Made by a program: the position numbers and the translations under genes. Positions 51,743 to 59,600 of a DNA stretch of 64,000 nucleotides are shown piece by piece (position 1 is the first letter of the stretch; each line of letters opens with the position of its first letter). Origin of the DNA: Polymorphobacter_B sp038225475 (GTDB lineage: Bacteria > Pseudomonadota > Alphaproteobacteria > Sphingomonadales > Sphingomonadaceae); contig JBBRRA010000001.1 in the NCBI GenBank assembly GCA_038225475.1, forward strand, positions 62,001 to 126,000, in the 5' to 3' direction. The notes below the pieces were generated by a model. The model searched no databases. It worked only from the letters and a program-made list of their open reading frames with translations, and had not been told where the DNA came from.

Positions 51743-52816
51743 TCACACCTCCGCCTTCGCCGGGATCACGCCGCGGCGCATCTGATCGAGCTCGAGGCTT
51801 TCGAACAGCGCCTTGAAGTTTCCCTCGCCGAAACCGTCATTGCCCTTGCGCTGGATGATCTCGAAGAAAATCGGGCCGACCATGTTTTCGGTGAAAATCT
51901 GCAGCAGCAGGCCGCCGCCGGTTTCGGGCGCGCCATCGATCAGGATGCGGCGCTGGCGCATCGCCTCGATGTCATGGCCATGCCCGGGCAGGCGCTGATC
52001 GATCAGGTCGAAATAACTATCGGGGCTGTCCTGGAACCGCACGCCGAGCGCGCGCAGCTTGTCGACGGTTCCGAAAATATCGTCGGTCGCCAGCGCCAGA
52101 TGCTGAATGCCCTCGCCATTATATTCGCGCAGGAACTCCTCGATCTGGCTGTGCTCGTCCTGGCTTTCATTGAGCGGAATGCGGATCTTGTCGTCGGGCG
52201 CGGTCATCGCCTTCGAAAACAGCCCGGTCGATTGCCCCTCGATATCGAAATAGCGGATCTGGCGAAATCCGAAGATGCGCTCGTAAAAGCCCGCCCAATG
52301 CGCCATCCGCCCGCGATTGACGTTGTGCGTCAGGTGATCGAGCGTGTGCAGCCCGACCGAACGGTCGTCCTTGGCGGCTCCCGGCACGGGGCGGAAATCG
52401 ACGTCGTAAATCTCCTGCGCGCCGTAGCGGTCGACGAGGTACAGGTGCGATCCGCCGATCCCCTCGATTGCCGGGATGTTGAGCTCCATCGGCCCGGCAC
52501 CAGGCGGCACCGGAGTCGCGCCGCGCCGCACCGCCTCCTCGAACGCGAATTGCGCATCCTTGACCCGGAACGCCATCGCGTTTGCTGACGCGCCATGCGC
52601 ATTGCGAAACGCTGCCGCCTGCCCTTGCGTATCCATGTTGAGCAGGAAGTTGATGTCGCCCTGCGCATAGCGCCGCACCGGCTTCGAGCGGTGGTCGCCG
52701 ACGTGCGTGAAGCCCATCGCCTCGAACAGCTTGGCCAGCGCCTGCGGATCGGGGCCGGTGAATTCGACGAATTCGAAGCCGTCGAGGCCCATGAAGTTTT
52801 CAGGTGTTTCGGTCAT
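51743..52816 (-). CDS. hpd: 4-hydroxyphenylpyruvate dioxygenase
   Basis: 357 residues from the ATG at 52816 (MTETPENFMGLDGFEF) with GGAG upstream. Two vicinal-oxygen-chelate domains; the iron ligands are seen in TLDHLTHNV, GIQHLALATDD and PIFFEIIQRKGNDGFGEGNF. It converts 4-hydroxyphenylpyruvate to homogentisate, feeding hmgA and fahA downstream on the same strand. Monocistronic or co-transcribed through the palindrome at 51.7 kb. Confidence 0.96.
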   Translation of the reverse strand: MTETPENFMGLDGFEFVEFTGPDPQALAKLFEAMGFTHVGDHRSKPVRRYAQGDINFLLNMDTQGQAAAFRNAHGASANAMAFRVKDAQFAFEEAVRRGATPVPPGAGPMELNIPAIEGIGGSHLYLVDRYGAQEIYDVDFRPVPGAAKDDRSVGLHTLDHLTHNVNRGRMAHWAGFYERIFGFRQIRYFDIEGQSTGLFSKAMTAPDDKIRIPLNESQDEHSQIEEFLREYNGEGIQHLALATDDIFGTVDKLRALGVRFQDSPDSYFDLIDQRLPGHGHDIEAMRQRRILIDGAPETGGGLLLQIFTENMVGPIFFEIIQRKGNDGFGEGNFKALFESLELDQMRRGVIPAKAEV

Positions 52817-52853
52817 GCGCGTTACTCCGGCTGGTTTCGGATAGTAACGACTG

Positions 52854-53132
52854 TTACGGGTTTCCGTCAAGCGAGCCCGGCGTCGAACGGCGGGCGGCGG
52901 GCGTCGTCCCGATGCCGTACCGGACGATGACCGGCACCGCGCAACCGCCTTCGCGGTACAGCACCGTCAGCACCAGATTGGCCGGCGGCAGCGTGTCGAG
53001 GCGGCGCAGGCGTGCAGCCGGAAGCGCCGGCGCGGCGACGGTGACCGGCGCGGTGGTCGAGCACACCGGTACGACCCCGGCGGCGGGCCCGGTGGCAGCG
53101 GCGGCGAGCAGGGCAATCAGCGAGGCGACCAT
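52854..53132 (-). CDS. Hypothetical small secreted protein (92 aa)
   Basis: 92 residues. Signal peptide about residues 1-18 (MVASLIALLAAAATGPAAG), mature part with VCSTTAPV and LTVLYREGGCAVPVIVRYG, two cysteines that may pair. No known motif. The start lies 160 bp from the divergent TonB-like gene. Possibly the 3' end (RRSTPGSLDGNP) is not functional. Confidence 0.5.
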   Translation of the reverse strand: MVASLIALLAAAATGPAAGVVPVCSTTAPVTVAAPALPAARLRRLDTLPPANLVLTVLYREGGCAVPVIVRYGIGTTPAARRSTPGSLDGNP

Positions 53133-53296
53133 CGAGATTTCTCCAAGCGACTAGCACGGGGTGCAGTCTATCACAGGCGACGGCGCTGCACACCGGCATC
53201 GACGATGGAACAGCTTGCCCCCTGAAGCGTGGGACGGTTGATGCAGTGCCGGTGCGGCGCTGCGGCGCGCGTGCATGAGGGTCCGGACGAACGGTG

Positions 53297-54043
53297 ATGA
53301 GGGTCGAACACGACCGCGGCCGGGTGGTCGCAGCGATCGCGGCGGCGCTGATCCAGCTGCTGATCGGCTATGCGCTGATCGTCGGACTGCGCGTGCAAAT
53401 GCCCGTCAGGCTGGCGGAGGGGCTGCAAATCTTCGAGGTTGCTGCCGATCCGCCCGTGCTACCGACGGTCGTGCCGCACCGCGCGCGGGCGCGCCGCCCG
53501 GCGGGTCGCGCCGCGCCGCCCGCGTTGCGCGCGCACGCCGCCGCGATCGTCGCGCCGCCGCCGCTGATTGCGCCCGAAGTGCCGCCGCCGGTGCTTGCCG
53601 CGCTGACTGCGGGGGCAGGCAGCGACGCGCATGCCGGGGCGGCTCCCGATCCCGGACCGGGCAGCGGCGCGGGCGGTGCCGGAACAGGCACCGGCAGCGG
53701 CAGCGACGGCAGCGGCGACGGCGACGGTGACGGCACCCCGGCGCGGCTGCTGCGCGGTCAGATCAGGGATGCCGACTATCCGCGCGCCGCCTATCGCGCA
53801 GGGGTCGGCGGCACGGTCTATCTGCGCTTCGTGGTCGGCACCAACGGCCGCATCACCGAATGCAGCGTGACGCGGTCGAGCGGCAATGCCGAGCTCGATG
53901 CGACGACCTGCCGCTTGCTGATCGAGCGACGCCGCTATGCCCCGGCGCGCGACGCGCACGGGCGCAAGGTTCCCGATGTGTGGACCGGCGACCATGTCTG
54001 GAGCGTGGTGCCGCGTGCGCCGGTCGCGCTGCCGGGTGACTAG
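53297..54043 (+). CDS. TonB-like energy transducer protein
   Basis: 248 residues from the ATG at 53297. A single membrane helix (about 13-33, AIAAALIQLLIGYALIVGL), a Pro/Ala-rich and then Gly/Ser/Asp-rich spacer, and a C-terminal TonB domain (YPRAAYRAGVGGTVYLRFVV, then RITECSVTRSSGNAELDATT). The spacer is shorter and more glycine-rich than in canonical TonB. No ExbB/ExbD genes are adjacent, so it may serve an accessory receptor or be a stand-alone paralogue. Confidence 0.8.
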   Translation: MRVEHDRGRVVAAIAAALIQLLIGYALIVGLRVQMPVRLAEGLQIFEVAADPPVLPTVVPHRARARRPAGRAAPPALRAHAAAIVAPPPLIAPEVPPPVLAALTAGAGSDAHAGAAPDPGPGSGAGGAGTGTGSGSDGSGDGDGDGTPARLLRGQIRDADYPRAAYRAGVGGTVYLRFVVGTNGRITECSVTRSSGNAELDATTCRLLIERRRYAPARDAHGRKVPDVWTGDHVWSVVPRAPVALPGD

Positions 54044-54046
54044 GGC

Positions 54047-54490
54047 CTAGCGCGTCAGTCGCGCCGTCGCCGCCTTCAACCGCGCCAGCGTCGCCCGCAG
54101 CGCGGTTAGCTCGGCAACGCCCATCCCATCGAGCAACTGCGCCTCCATTGCCAGTGCGAGCGGGGCCACTTCGGCATGCAGCGCGGTTCCCGCCGGGGTC
54201 AGCGCCAGCCGGTGCGAGCGGCGGTCGTCGCCGCGCCCCTCCCGCCGGACCAGCCCGCGCTCGCCCAGCGCGGCAGTGGCGCGGCTGACTGTCATCTTGT
54301 CCATTTCGGTGCGCTGGCCAAGATCGCCCGGCGTCAGCCCATCGGCTTCGGCGAGCACCGCGAGCACGCGCCATTCGGCGATCTTCAGCCCGAAGCGCGC
54401 CTGATAGGCGCTCGCCACCGCGCGGCTGACGGCGTTCGATGTCACCGACAGCTGATACGGCAGGAACAGATCGAGGCGCAGGCGGGTCAT
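54047..54490 (-). CDS. MarR family transcriptional regulator
   Basis: 147 residues. Winged helix: WRVLAVLAEADGLTPGDLGQ, recognition helix TEMDKMTVSRATAALGERGLV, wing RREGRGDDRRSHRLALTPAG. MarR-type repressors often control neighbouring catabolic or efflux genes; here azoR is upstream on the same strand (21 bp) and the tyrosine cluster is a little further. Target not determinable. Its stop nearly touches that of the TonB-like gene. Confidence 0.9.
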   Translation of the reverse strand: MTRLRLDLFLPYQLSVTSNAVSRAVASAYQARFGLKIAEWRVLAVLAEADGLTPGDLGQRTEMDKMTVSRATAALGERGLVRREGRGDDRRSHRLALTPAGTALHAEVAPLALAMEAQLLDGMGVAELTALRATLARLKAATARLTR

Positions 54491-54511
54491 GCGCCTCGAT
54501 CTGTAGCGCGG

Positions 54512-55108
54512 TCAGGCGGCGGGCGCGAGCGCCTGCAGTTCGGCGGCAGCGGCGGCCATCGATGCGGCCTTCTCCTCGGGGCTGATCGCCAGTTTTTCGG
54601 CGCGCACGAAGGTCACGTCGGAAATCCCCATCAGCCCGAGCATGGCGCGCAGATGCGGTTCCTGCGCATCCATCACCTTGGCCGGACCCTCGCTATAAAA
54701 GCCGCCGCGCGTTTCGATCACGATGGCGCGCTTGCCGCTCAACAGCCCCTTCGGGCCCTCGGCGGTATAGTGAAAGGTGATCCCGGCGCGGATGACATGG
54801 TCGAACCACGCCTTGAGCGTCGACGTTACGCCGAAATTGTACATCGGCGCGCCGATGATGAGAACGTCGGCCGCCTTGAGCTCGGCAGTCACGGCATCGG
54901 CAAGGTCGGCGGTTGCTGCAGCCGCACCCTCGCGGTTGCCGAACAGCCCCGATAGCGCCGCCGGCAACAGGTGCGGCACCGGGTCGGCGCCAAGGTCGCG
55001 GGTCGTGACGTGCGCGCCCGGCCAGCGCGCGACAAAGCCGTCGACCAGCTGGCTCGATGCCGAGGCTTCGCCGAGGGCGCTGCTTTTGAGAACAAGAATA
55101 TTGGTCAT
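54512..55108 (-). CDS. azoR: FMN-dependent NADH-azoreductase
   Basis: 198 residues, flavodoxin-like. N-terminal phosphate loop ILVLKSSALGEASASSQL, the MYNFGVTSTLKAWFDHVIRAG segment typical of AzoR, and the GPKGLLSGKRAIVIETRGG loop. It reduces quinones and azo compounds with NADH. Located downstream of pirin and upstream of marR on the same strand, in a stress-related set divergent from a LysR gene. Confidence 0.88.
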   Translation of the reverse strand: MTNILVLKSSALGEASASSQLVDGFVARWPGAHVTTRDLGADPVPHLLPAALSGLFGNREGAAAATADLADAVTAELKAADVLIIGAPMYNFGVTSTLKAWFDHVIRAGITFHYTAEGPKGLLSGKRAIVIETRGGFYSEGPAKVMDAQEPHLRAMLGLMGISDVTFVRAEKLAISPEEKAASMAAAAAELQALAPAA

Positions 55109-55134
55109 GCGTCGTCTCCTGTTGAAATTTCGGT

Positions 55135-55977
55135 TCAGCCCATCCGCCCGGCGCGATAATCGGCAAACGCGGTCTCGATTTCGGCGGGGGTGTTCATCAC
55201 GAACGGGCCGTATTTGGCCACCGGCTCGTTCAATGGTTTGCCCGATACCAGCAGCAGCCGCGCCTCCGCCGCTGCCTCGATGCGGACCGTCGTGCCCGGC
55301 GACAGAATGCCGATCGTGCTTTCGCCGAGCGTGGCACCGCCGACGGCAACACTGCCTTCATAGGCGTAGACGAACGCCGTATCGCCAAAGCCCAGCGGCA
55401 CCTCGAGCGTGGCACCGGCATCGAGCCCGATGTCGAGGTACAGCGGCTGCGTCGCGCCGGTCGCTACGGGGCTCGACACGCCGTCGAAGCTGCCTGCTAG
55501 CACCTTGACGGTGCCGCCGGGCACCCCGACCACCGGCAGCGCGTCCGGCGCAATATCCTGATAGTGCGGCGTGCCCATCTTGTCGGCGGCGGGCAGATTG
55601 ACCCACAGTTGGAAGCCGCGCATCAGCCCCTCCTCCTGCTCGGGCATTTCGGAATGGATCAACCCGCTCGCGGCGGTCATCCACTGGACCGAACCGGGTT
55701 CGAGCAGCCCTTCGTTGCCGCGGCTGTCGCGGTGCCGCATCCGGCCCGCCAGCATATAGGTCACGGTTTCGAAGCCACGGTGCGGATGCGACGGAAACCC
55801 GCCGATATACGCGCCCGGATCGTCCGAACCGAACTCGTCGAGCATCAGGAACGGGTCGAGATCGGGCAGCCGCTGCGTGCCGATGACACGGGTCAGCTTG
55901 ACCCCTGCCCCGTCCGAGGTGGCGATGCCCTTGCCCTGCCAGACGATGCTGCGGGCGGTACTGGTGGTGGCGTGCAT
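55135..55977 (-). CDS. Pirin family protein (putative quercetin 2,3-dioxygenase)
   Basis: 280 residues. The metal-binding cupin motifs are HPHRGFETVTYMLAGRMRHRDSRGN (histidines of the first motif) and MTAASGLIHSEMPEQEEG, followed by the C-terminal bicupin half with LDIGLDAGATLEVPLGF. Bacterial pirins can show quercetinase activity or act as redox-linked cofactors. First gene of the pirin-azoR-marR set; divergent from the LysR gene by 74 bp, which is the usual regulator-target arrangement. Confidence 0.9.
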   Translation of the reverse strand: MHATTSTARSIVWQGKGIATSDGAGVKLTRVIGTQRLPDLDPFLMLDEFGSDDPGAYIGGFPSHPHRGFETVTYMLAGRMRHRDSRGNEGLLEPGSVQWMTAASGLIHSEMPEQEEGLMRGFQLWVNLPAADKMGTPHYQDIAPDALPVVGVPGGTVKVLAGSFDGVSSPVATGATQPLYLDIGLDAGATLEVPLGFGDTAFVYAYEGSVAVGGATLGESTIGILSPGTTVRIEAAAEARLLLVSGKPLNEPVAKYGPFVMNTPAEIETAFADYRAGRMG

Positions 55978-56051
55978 GATGGCAATCCTCCGGTTTGTCG
56001 AAGCACAGATAGGGCGCTATAGTCGTTGCCGATAGTCGTGCCGCATGCATC

Positions 56052-57014
56052 ATGGTGTTGCTGAATATGGAACGAGCGCCGGTCGATCTCAGCGATGTGA
56101 TGGCGTTCCTGCGGGTTGCCGAAACCGGCAGCTTCGCGCGCGCCGCCGACCGGCTGGCGCTGGCGAAATCGATTGTCAGCCGCCGCGTCGCGCGGCTCGA
56201 GGCGACGCTCGGCGCGCAGCTGTTGACGCGCAGCGCGCGCGGCGCGGTTCCGACCGAGCTTGGCCGCACCTATTACGCCCGCGCCGCGAACAGCCTCGCC
56301 GAGCTCGAGGCCGCGCACGACGGGCTGGCCGAGGCGATGGCCGAAGTTGCGGGGCCGCTACGCGTCAGCGGCCCGCTGTCGTTCGGGGTCGAGCATCTTG
56401 CCCCCGCGCTTGCCGATTTTGCTGCAGCGCATCCGCGCGTCGAACTCGACGTGTCGTTCGAAGACCGCACGATCGACCTTGTGGCGGGCGGCTTTGATCT
56501 TGGCGTGCGCCTCGGGCGGCTTGCCGACTCGAGCCTGATCGCGCGCAAGCTGGCGCCGTTGCGCGCCGCCGTGCTGGCCAGCCCGGCTTTCCTTGCCGCG
56601 CATGGCACGCCGCAATCGCCGCGCGATCTGATCGGCAAGCCCGCGCTGACCTATGCCAACGCCAGCGTCGGCGAACTGTGGCGCTTCCGCGTCGGCAATC
56701 GGTGGGAGGCCGTCCGCGTCACCAGCCGGTTGCGCGCCGACAATGGTGAAATGCTGCGCGCCGCAGCGATCGCCGGGCTGGGTTTTGTCGTGCTGCCGAC
56801 GTTCATCGCGTCGCCCGCGATCGCCAGCGGTGCACTCTCGATCGTGCTGCGCGACTTTCCAATCGAGGAAAGCGGCGTCTATGCGATGTTGCCGCCCGGT
56901 CGCAGCGCCACCGCGCGGGTCCGCGCGCTGATCGATTTCCTCGCCGCGCGATTCGGCCCCGAACCGGCATGGGATCCGTGCTGGGTTGCCGAACGCCGCC
57001 CCACTGTCGCCTGA
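56052..57014 (+). CDS. LysR family transcriptional regulator
   Basis: 320 residues (an ATG at 56067 would give MERAPVDLSDVMAF, equally good). N-terminal HTH: FLRVAETGSFARAADRLALA, SIVSRRVARLEATLGAQLLT, then the LysR substrate domain (GPLRVSGPLSFGVEHLAPAL). Divergent from pirin; LysR proteins commonly control the divergent gene, so it probably regulates pirin-azoR in response to quinone or electrophile stress. Confidence 0.92.
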   Translation: MVLLNMERAPVDLSDVMAFLRVAETGSFARAADRLALAKSIVSRRVARLEATLGAQLLTRSARGAVPTELGRTYYARAANSLAELEAAHDGLAEAMAEVAGPLRVSGPLSFGVEHLAPALADFAAAHPRVELDVSFEDRTIDLVAGGFDLGVRLGRLADSSLIARKLAPLRAAVLASPAFLAAHGTPQSPRDLIGKPALTYANASVGELWRFRVGNRWEAVRVTSRLRADNGEMLRAAAIAGLGFVVLPTFIASPAIASGALSIVLRDFPIEESGVYAMLPPGRSATARVRALIDFLAARFGPEPAWDPCWVAERRPTVA

Positions 57015-57019
57015 TCGGG

Positions 57020-57199
57020 TTACCGCAGCTTCGCGATCGGCAGCGCATCGAGCTTGGCGCGGTCGCGCACCGACTCCTCGCTGCGGGTCAGCGCGCGGGC
57101 GATCGCCTTCAACGCCATGCCCTTTTTGGCGAGGGTGTGGAGCTTTTGCAGCTCGTCGCTGGTCCACGGCTGCCGGTGCCGTTCGAATCGTTCAGCCAT
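57020..57199 (-). CDS. Small HTH-like protein (59 aa)
   Basis: 59 residues from the ATG at 57199 (MAERFERHRQPWTSDELQKL). Three helices in SANT/Myb-like arrangement: PWTSDELQKLHTLAKKGMAL, KAIARALTRSEESVRDRAKL. Such tiny proteins are common in sphingomonads and may bind DNA; function unknown. Convergent with the LysR gene. Confidence 0.7.
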   Translation of the reverse strand: MAERFERHRQPWTSDELQKLHTLAKKGMALKAIARALTRSEESVRDRAKLDALPIAKLR

Positions 57200-57302
57200 C
57201 TCGATGTCCTTGATGTCGCAGCTTCGCAATTTGAGCACAATCGCCGCCTAGGCGGAAACCAGCGCGTTGCAGGGGTGTCAGCGCGCAGCGGAGTAGTGCG
57301 CG

Positions 57303-58109
57303 ATGTCGGCAGGCTGGTCGGTAGTCATACCATATTATAACGAGGCATCGTTCCTCCCGCAGACGCTGGCAAGCATCACTGCCCAGACCGAACGACCGGG
57401 GCAATTGATCCTCGTCGATAACGCCTCGACCGATGGTTCAGCCGAAATCGCGCGCGCCTTTATGGCGCAGCATCCCGACATCATCACGCATTTCCTGACC
57501 GAACCGCGCCCGGGGCAGGTCAACGCGCTCGAAACCGGGATCGCGGCGGTGACCACCGAATTCGTCGCGATCTGCGATGCCGATACCTGGTATCCGCCGC
57601 ACCACCTGGCGCTTGCCGATGCGCAGTTCCACCGCGCCGGACCGCGCACCGTCGCGGTGATGTCGCTCGGGCTGGCAGGCGATCCGCACGGCCTGCGCGC
57701 GCTGACCCGGCGTTGGCTATATGCGCATATCGTCAGCCGCCTGCTGCGGTATCAGTGCCATACCGGCGGCTACGGCCACGCGTTTCGCACGGCGGCACTG
57801 AAGGCGGCGGGTGGCTATACCACCGAACAATGGTCGTTCGTGCTGTTCGACCATGAACTGATGCACCGCATCTTCAGCGTCGGCGGCGCGCGCTATCACG
57901 CCAATTTGTGGTGCGTTTCGTCCGACCGCCGCAAGGACAGCGCGAGCACGCGCTGGTCGCTGATCGAACGCGTGCTGTATCACGCGACGCCGTTCGCGCT
58001 GAAGGACTGGTTTTTCTATAGTTTCCTCCAGCAGCGGTTTGCCGCGCGCAACCTGAGCGGGCTCAACCTGCGCGACGAGCGCGCCTGGGACAATGCGACG
58101 CCCGCGTAA
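57303..58109 (+). CDS. Glycosyltransferase family 2
   Basis: 268 residues. GT-A fold: SVVIPYYNEASFLPQTLASI, ILVDNASTDGSAEIAR, the metal-binding DXD in FVAICDADTWYPP and a later QWSFVLFDHELMHRI acceptor region. It would add a sugar from a nucleotide donor to an envelope or surface glycan; substrate unknown. No other glycan genes are adjacent. Confidence 0.85.
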   Translation: MSAGWSVVIPYYNEASFLPQTLASITAQTERPGQLILVDNASTDGSAEIARAFMAQHPDIITHFLTEPRPGQVNALETGIAAVTTEFVAICDADTWYPPHHLALADAQFHRAGPRTVAVMSLGLAGDPHGLRALTRRWLYAHIVSRLLRYQCHTGGYGHAFRTAALKAAGGYTTEQWSFVLFDHELMHRIFSVGGARYHANLWCVSSDRRKDSASTRWSLIERVLYHATPFALKDWFFYSFLQQRFAARNLSGLNLRDERAWDNATPA

Positions 58110-58172
58110 CCGCTTGCACCCGCGCGCCGAACCCCCAACTATGGCTTCACTGCCTTGGGGAAGGACCGATCA

Positions 58173-58562
58173 ATGCCCGATACGACGACCCGCACGCTGA
58201 CGCCCGAACAGCATCGCGTGCTCCGCGACCACGGCACCGAGCGCCCGGGGTCGAGCCCGCTCAACCATGAAAAGCGCGCCGGCGCATTCGAATGCGCGGG
58301 CTGCGGCACGACCGTCTATGGCTCGGACACCAAATACGACAGCGGCAGCGGCTGGCCGAGTTTCTACGCGGCCGTCCCCGGCGCGGTCGAGGCGACCACC
58401 GACCGCTCGCTCGGCATGGTTCGCACCGAAGTGCATTGCGCCACCTGCGGCGGCCATCTCGGCCATGTGTTCAACGACGGTCCGCGCCCGACCGGCATGC
58501 GCCACTGCATCAACGGCGCGGCGCTGACGTTCGTGCCCGAAGGTTCAGAGCGTCAGGACTAG
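58173..58562 (+). CDS. msrB: Peptide-methionine (R)-S-oxide reductase
   Basis: 129 residues from the ATG at 58173. Zinc-binding CAGCGTTV and CATCGGHLGHVFNDGPRPTG, the substrate motif SGSGWPSFYAAV, and the end GMRHCINGAALTF, with the catalytic cysteine in the RHCIN motif. It repairs methionine-R-sulfoxide. Its 3' end overlaps the DUF2855 gene by 18 bases tail to tail. Confidence 0.95.
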   Translation: MPDTTTRTLTPEQHRVLRDHGTERPGSSPLNHEKRAGAFECAGCGTTVYGSDTKYDSGSGWPSFYAAVPGAVEATTDRSLGMVRTEVHCATCGGHLGHVFNDGPRPTGMRHCINGAALTFVPEGSERQD

Positions 58563-59600
58563 GCCCTCGGCGGGGTCGATGCGCCCCGCCAGCAGCGCGG
58601 CATAGTGCGCCGTCACGGCATCGGCCCCGTGCGCCTCGACAATGCGTAGCCAGCCGTCGGTCGATGCAAGGAAGCCAAGCCAGCCGGCGGCCTGGCGGTC
58701 GAGATAAGCGCGATCGGTGAGCCGGGTCGCCAGATGCGTCGGCGCGAAAAACCCTTCGGGCTTCGGCCCCGGCAGGCCCGCCGCGCGGCCGCTGACGTCC
58801 CAATGCGTATCGCCGACGACGATGCTCTGCACCAGGCTGTCACCAAGCCGCTCGTGGACGGCGCGGCGCACCGCACCGTCACCGGCGAAGTCGACGAAGA
58901 TCGTGCGTTCGCCGGTGGCCAGCGTCGACGCGTCGGCATAGTCGAGCACCTGCGCGTAATAGCCGGTCGCCTCGACGAAGCCGAGGTTCCGCGCCGACGT
59001 CAGCCCGGTCACCCGGTGCCCGGTCGCGTGCAGCACCTGCGCCAGCCCCAGCGCGGTCTTCGACGACGCGCTCGACAGCAGATAGCGTGCCGGCGGCGCT
59101 GCGGCGAGCACATCGGCCAGCAGGAACGACGTCAGGAACAGCGGGCGGAACAGCGCATAGGCGCGCTCGTCGCCGATGCGCGGGTCGCCCGTCGTGCGCT
59201 GATAGCCGTTATACACCGCGGCGAGCTCGGCGCGGTTTGGCGCGGTATCGACAAAGCCGCGCACGGTAACATTGCCCGGGGTCAGCACCACATGGCTCGC
59301 CATCGGCCAATAGCCGTACAGCCGTTCGCCGACCGCGACGCCGGTGACGTGCGAGGCAATCACGCTCGCAAAGCCCCACACCGGAATGACGCCCCACGGT
59401 GCCGGTGCCGGGTAGAAGTCCCAATAGCGCATGTCGGCACCGTGCGCGGCATAGGTGATATTGTTCGCGGTCAGCGCGAACCGGTCGATGCGGCACAGCA
59501 CTTGCCCCTCGGTCAGCGCCACCGGCAACGACGCGACCTCGACCTGCGCCAGATCGTCCCGCGCCACGCGGAACTCGGCCCGCATGGCGGGCAGCGTCAT
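58545..59600 (-). CDS. DUF2855 family protein (MDR-like)
   Basis: 351 residues; start overlaps the stop of the molybdopterin subunit gene (ATGA). The family marks FALTANNITYAAHGADMRYW and PVWGFASVIASHVTGVAVGE, and a Rossmann-like region LLSSASSKTALGLAQVLHAT, place it with DUF2855, related to medium-chain dehydrogenases but without known substrate. Its coupling to the XDH-type gene suggests a common pathway. Confidence 0.85.
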   Translation of the reverse strand: MTLPAMRAEFRVARDDLAQVEVASLPVALTEGQVLCRIDRFALTANNITYAAHGADMRYWDFYPAPAPWGVIPVWGFASVIASHVTGVAVGERLYGYWPMASHVVLTPGNVTVRGFVDTAPNRAELAAVYNGYQRTTGDPRIGDERAYALFRPLFLTSFLLADVLAAAPPARYLLSSASSKTALGLAQVLHATGHRVTGLTSARNLGFVEATGYYAQVLDYADASTLATGERTIFVDFAGDGAVRRAVHERLGDSLVQSIVVGDTHWDVSGRAAGLPGPKPEGFFAPTHLATRLTDRAYLDRQAAGWLGFLASTDGWLRIVEAHGADAVTAHYAALLAGRIDPAEGLVLTL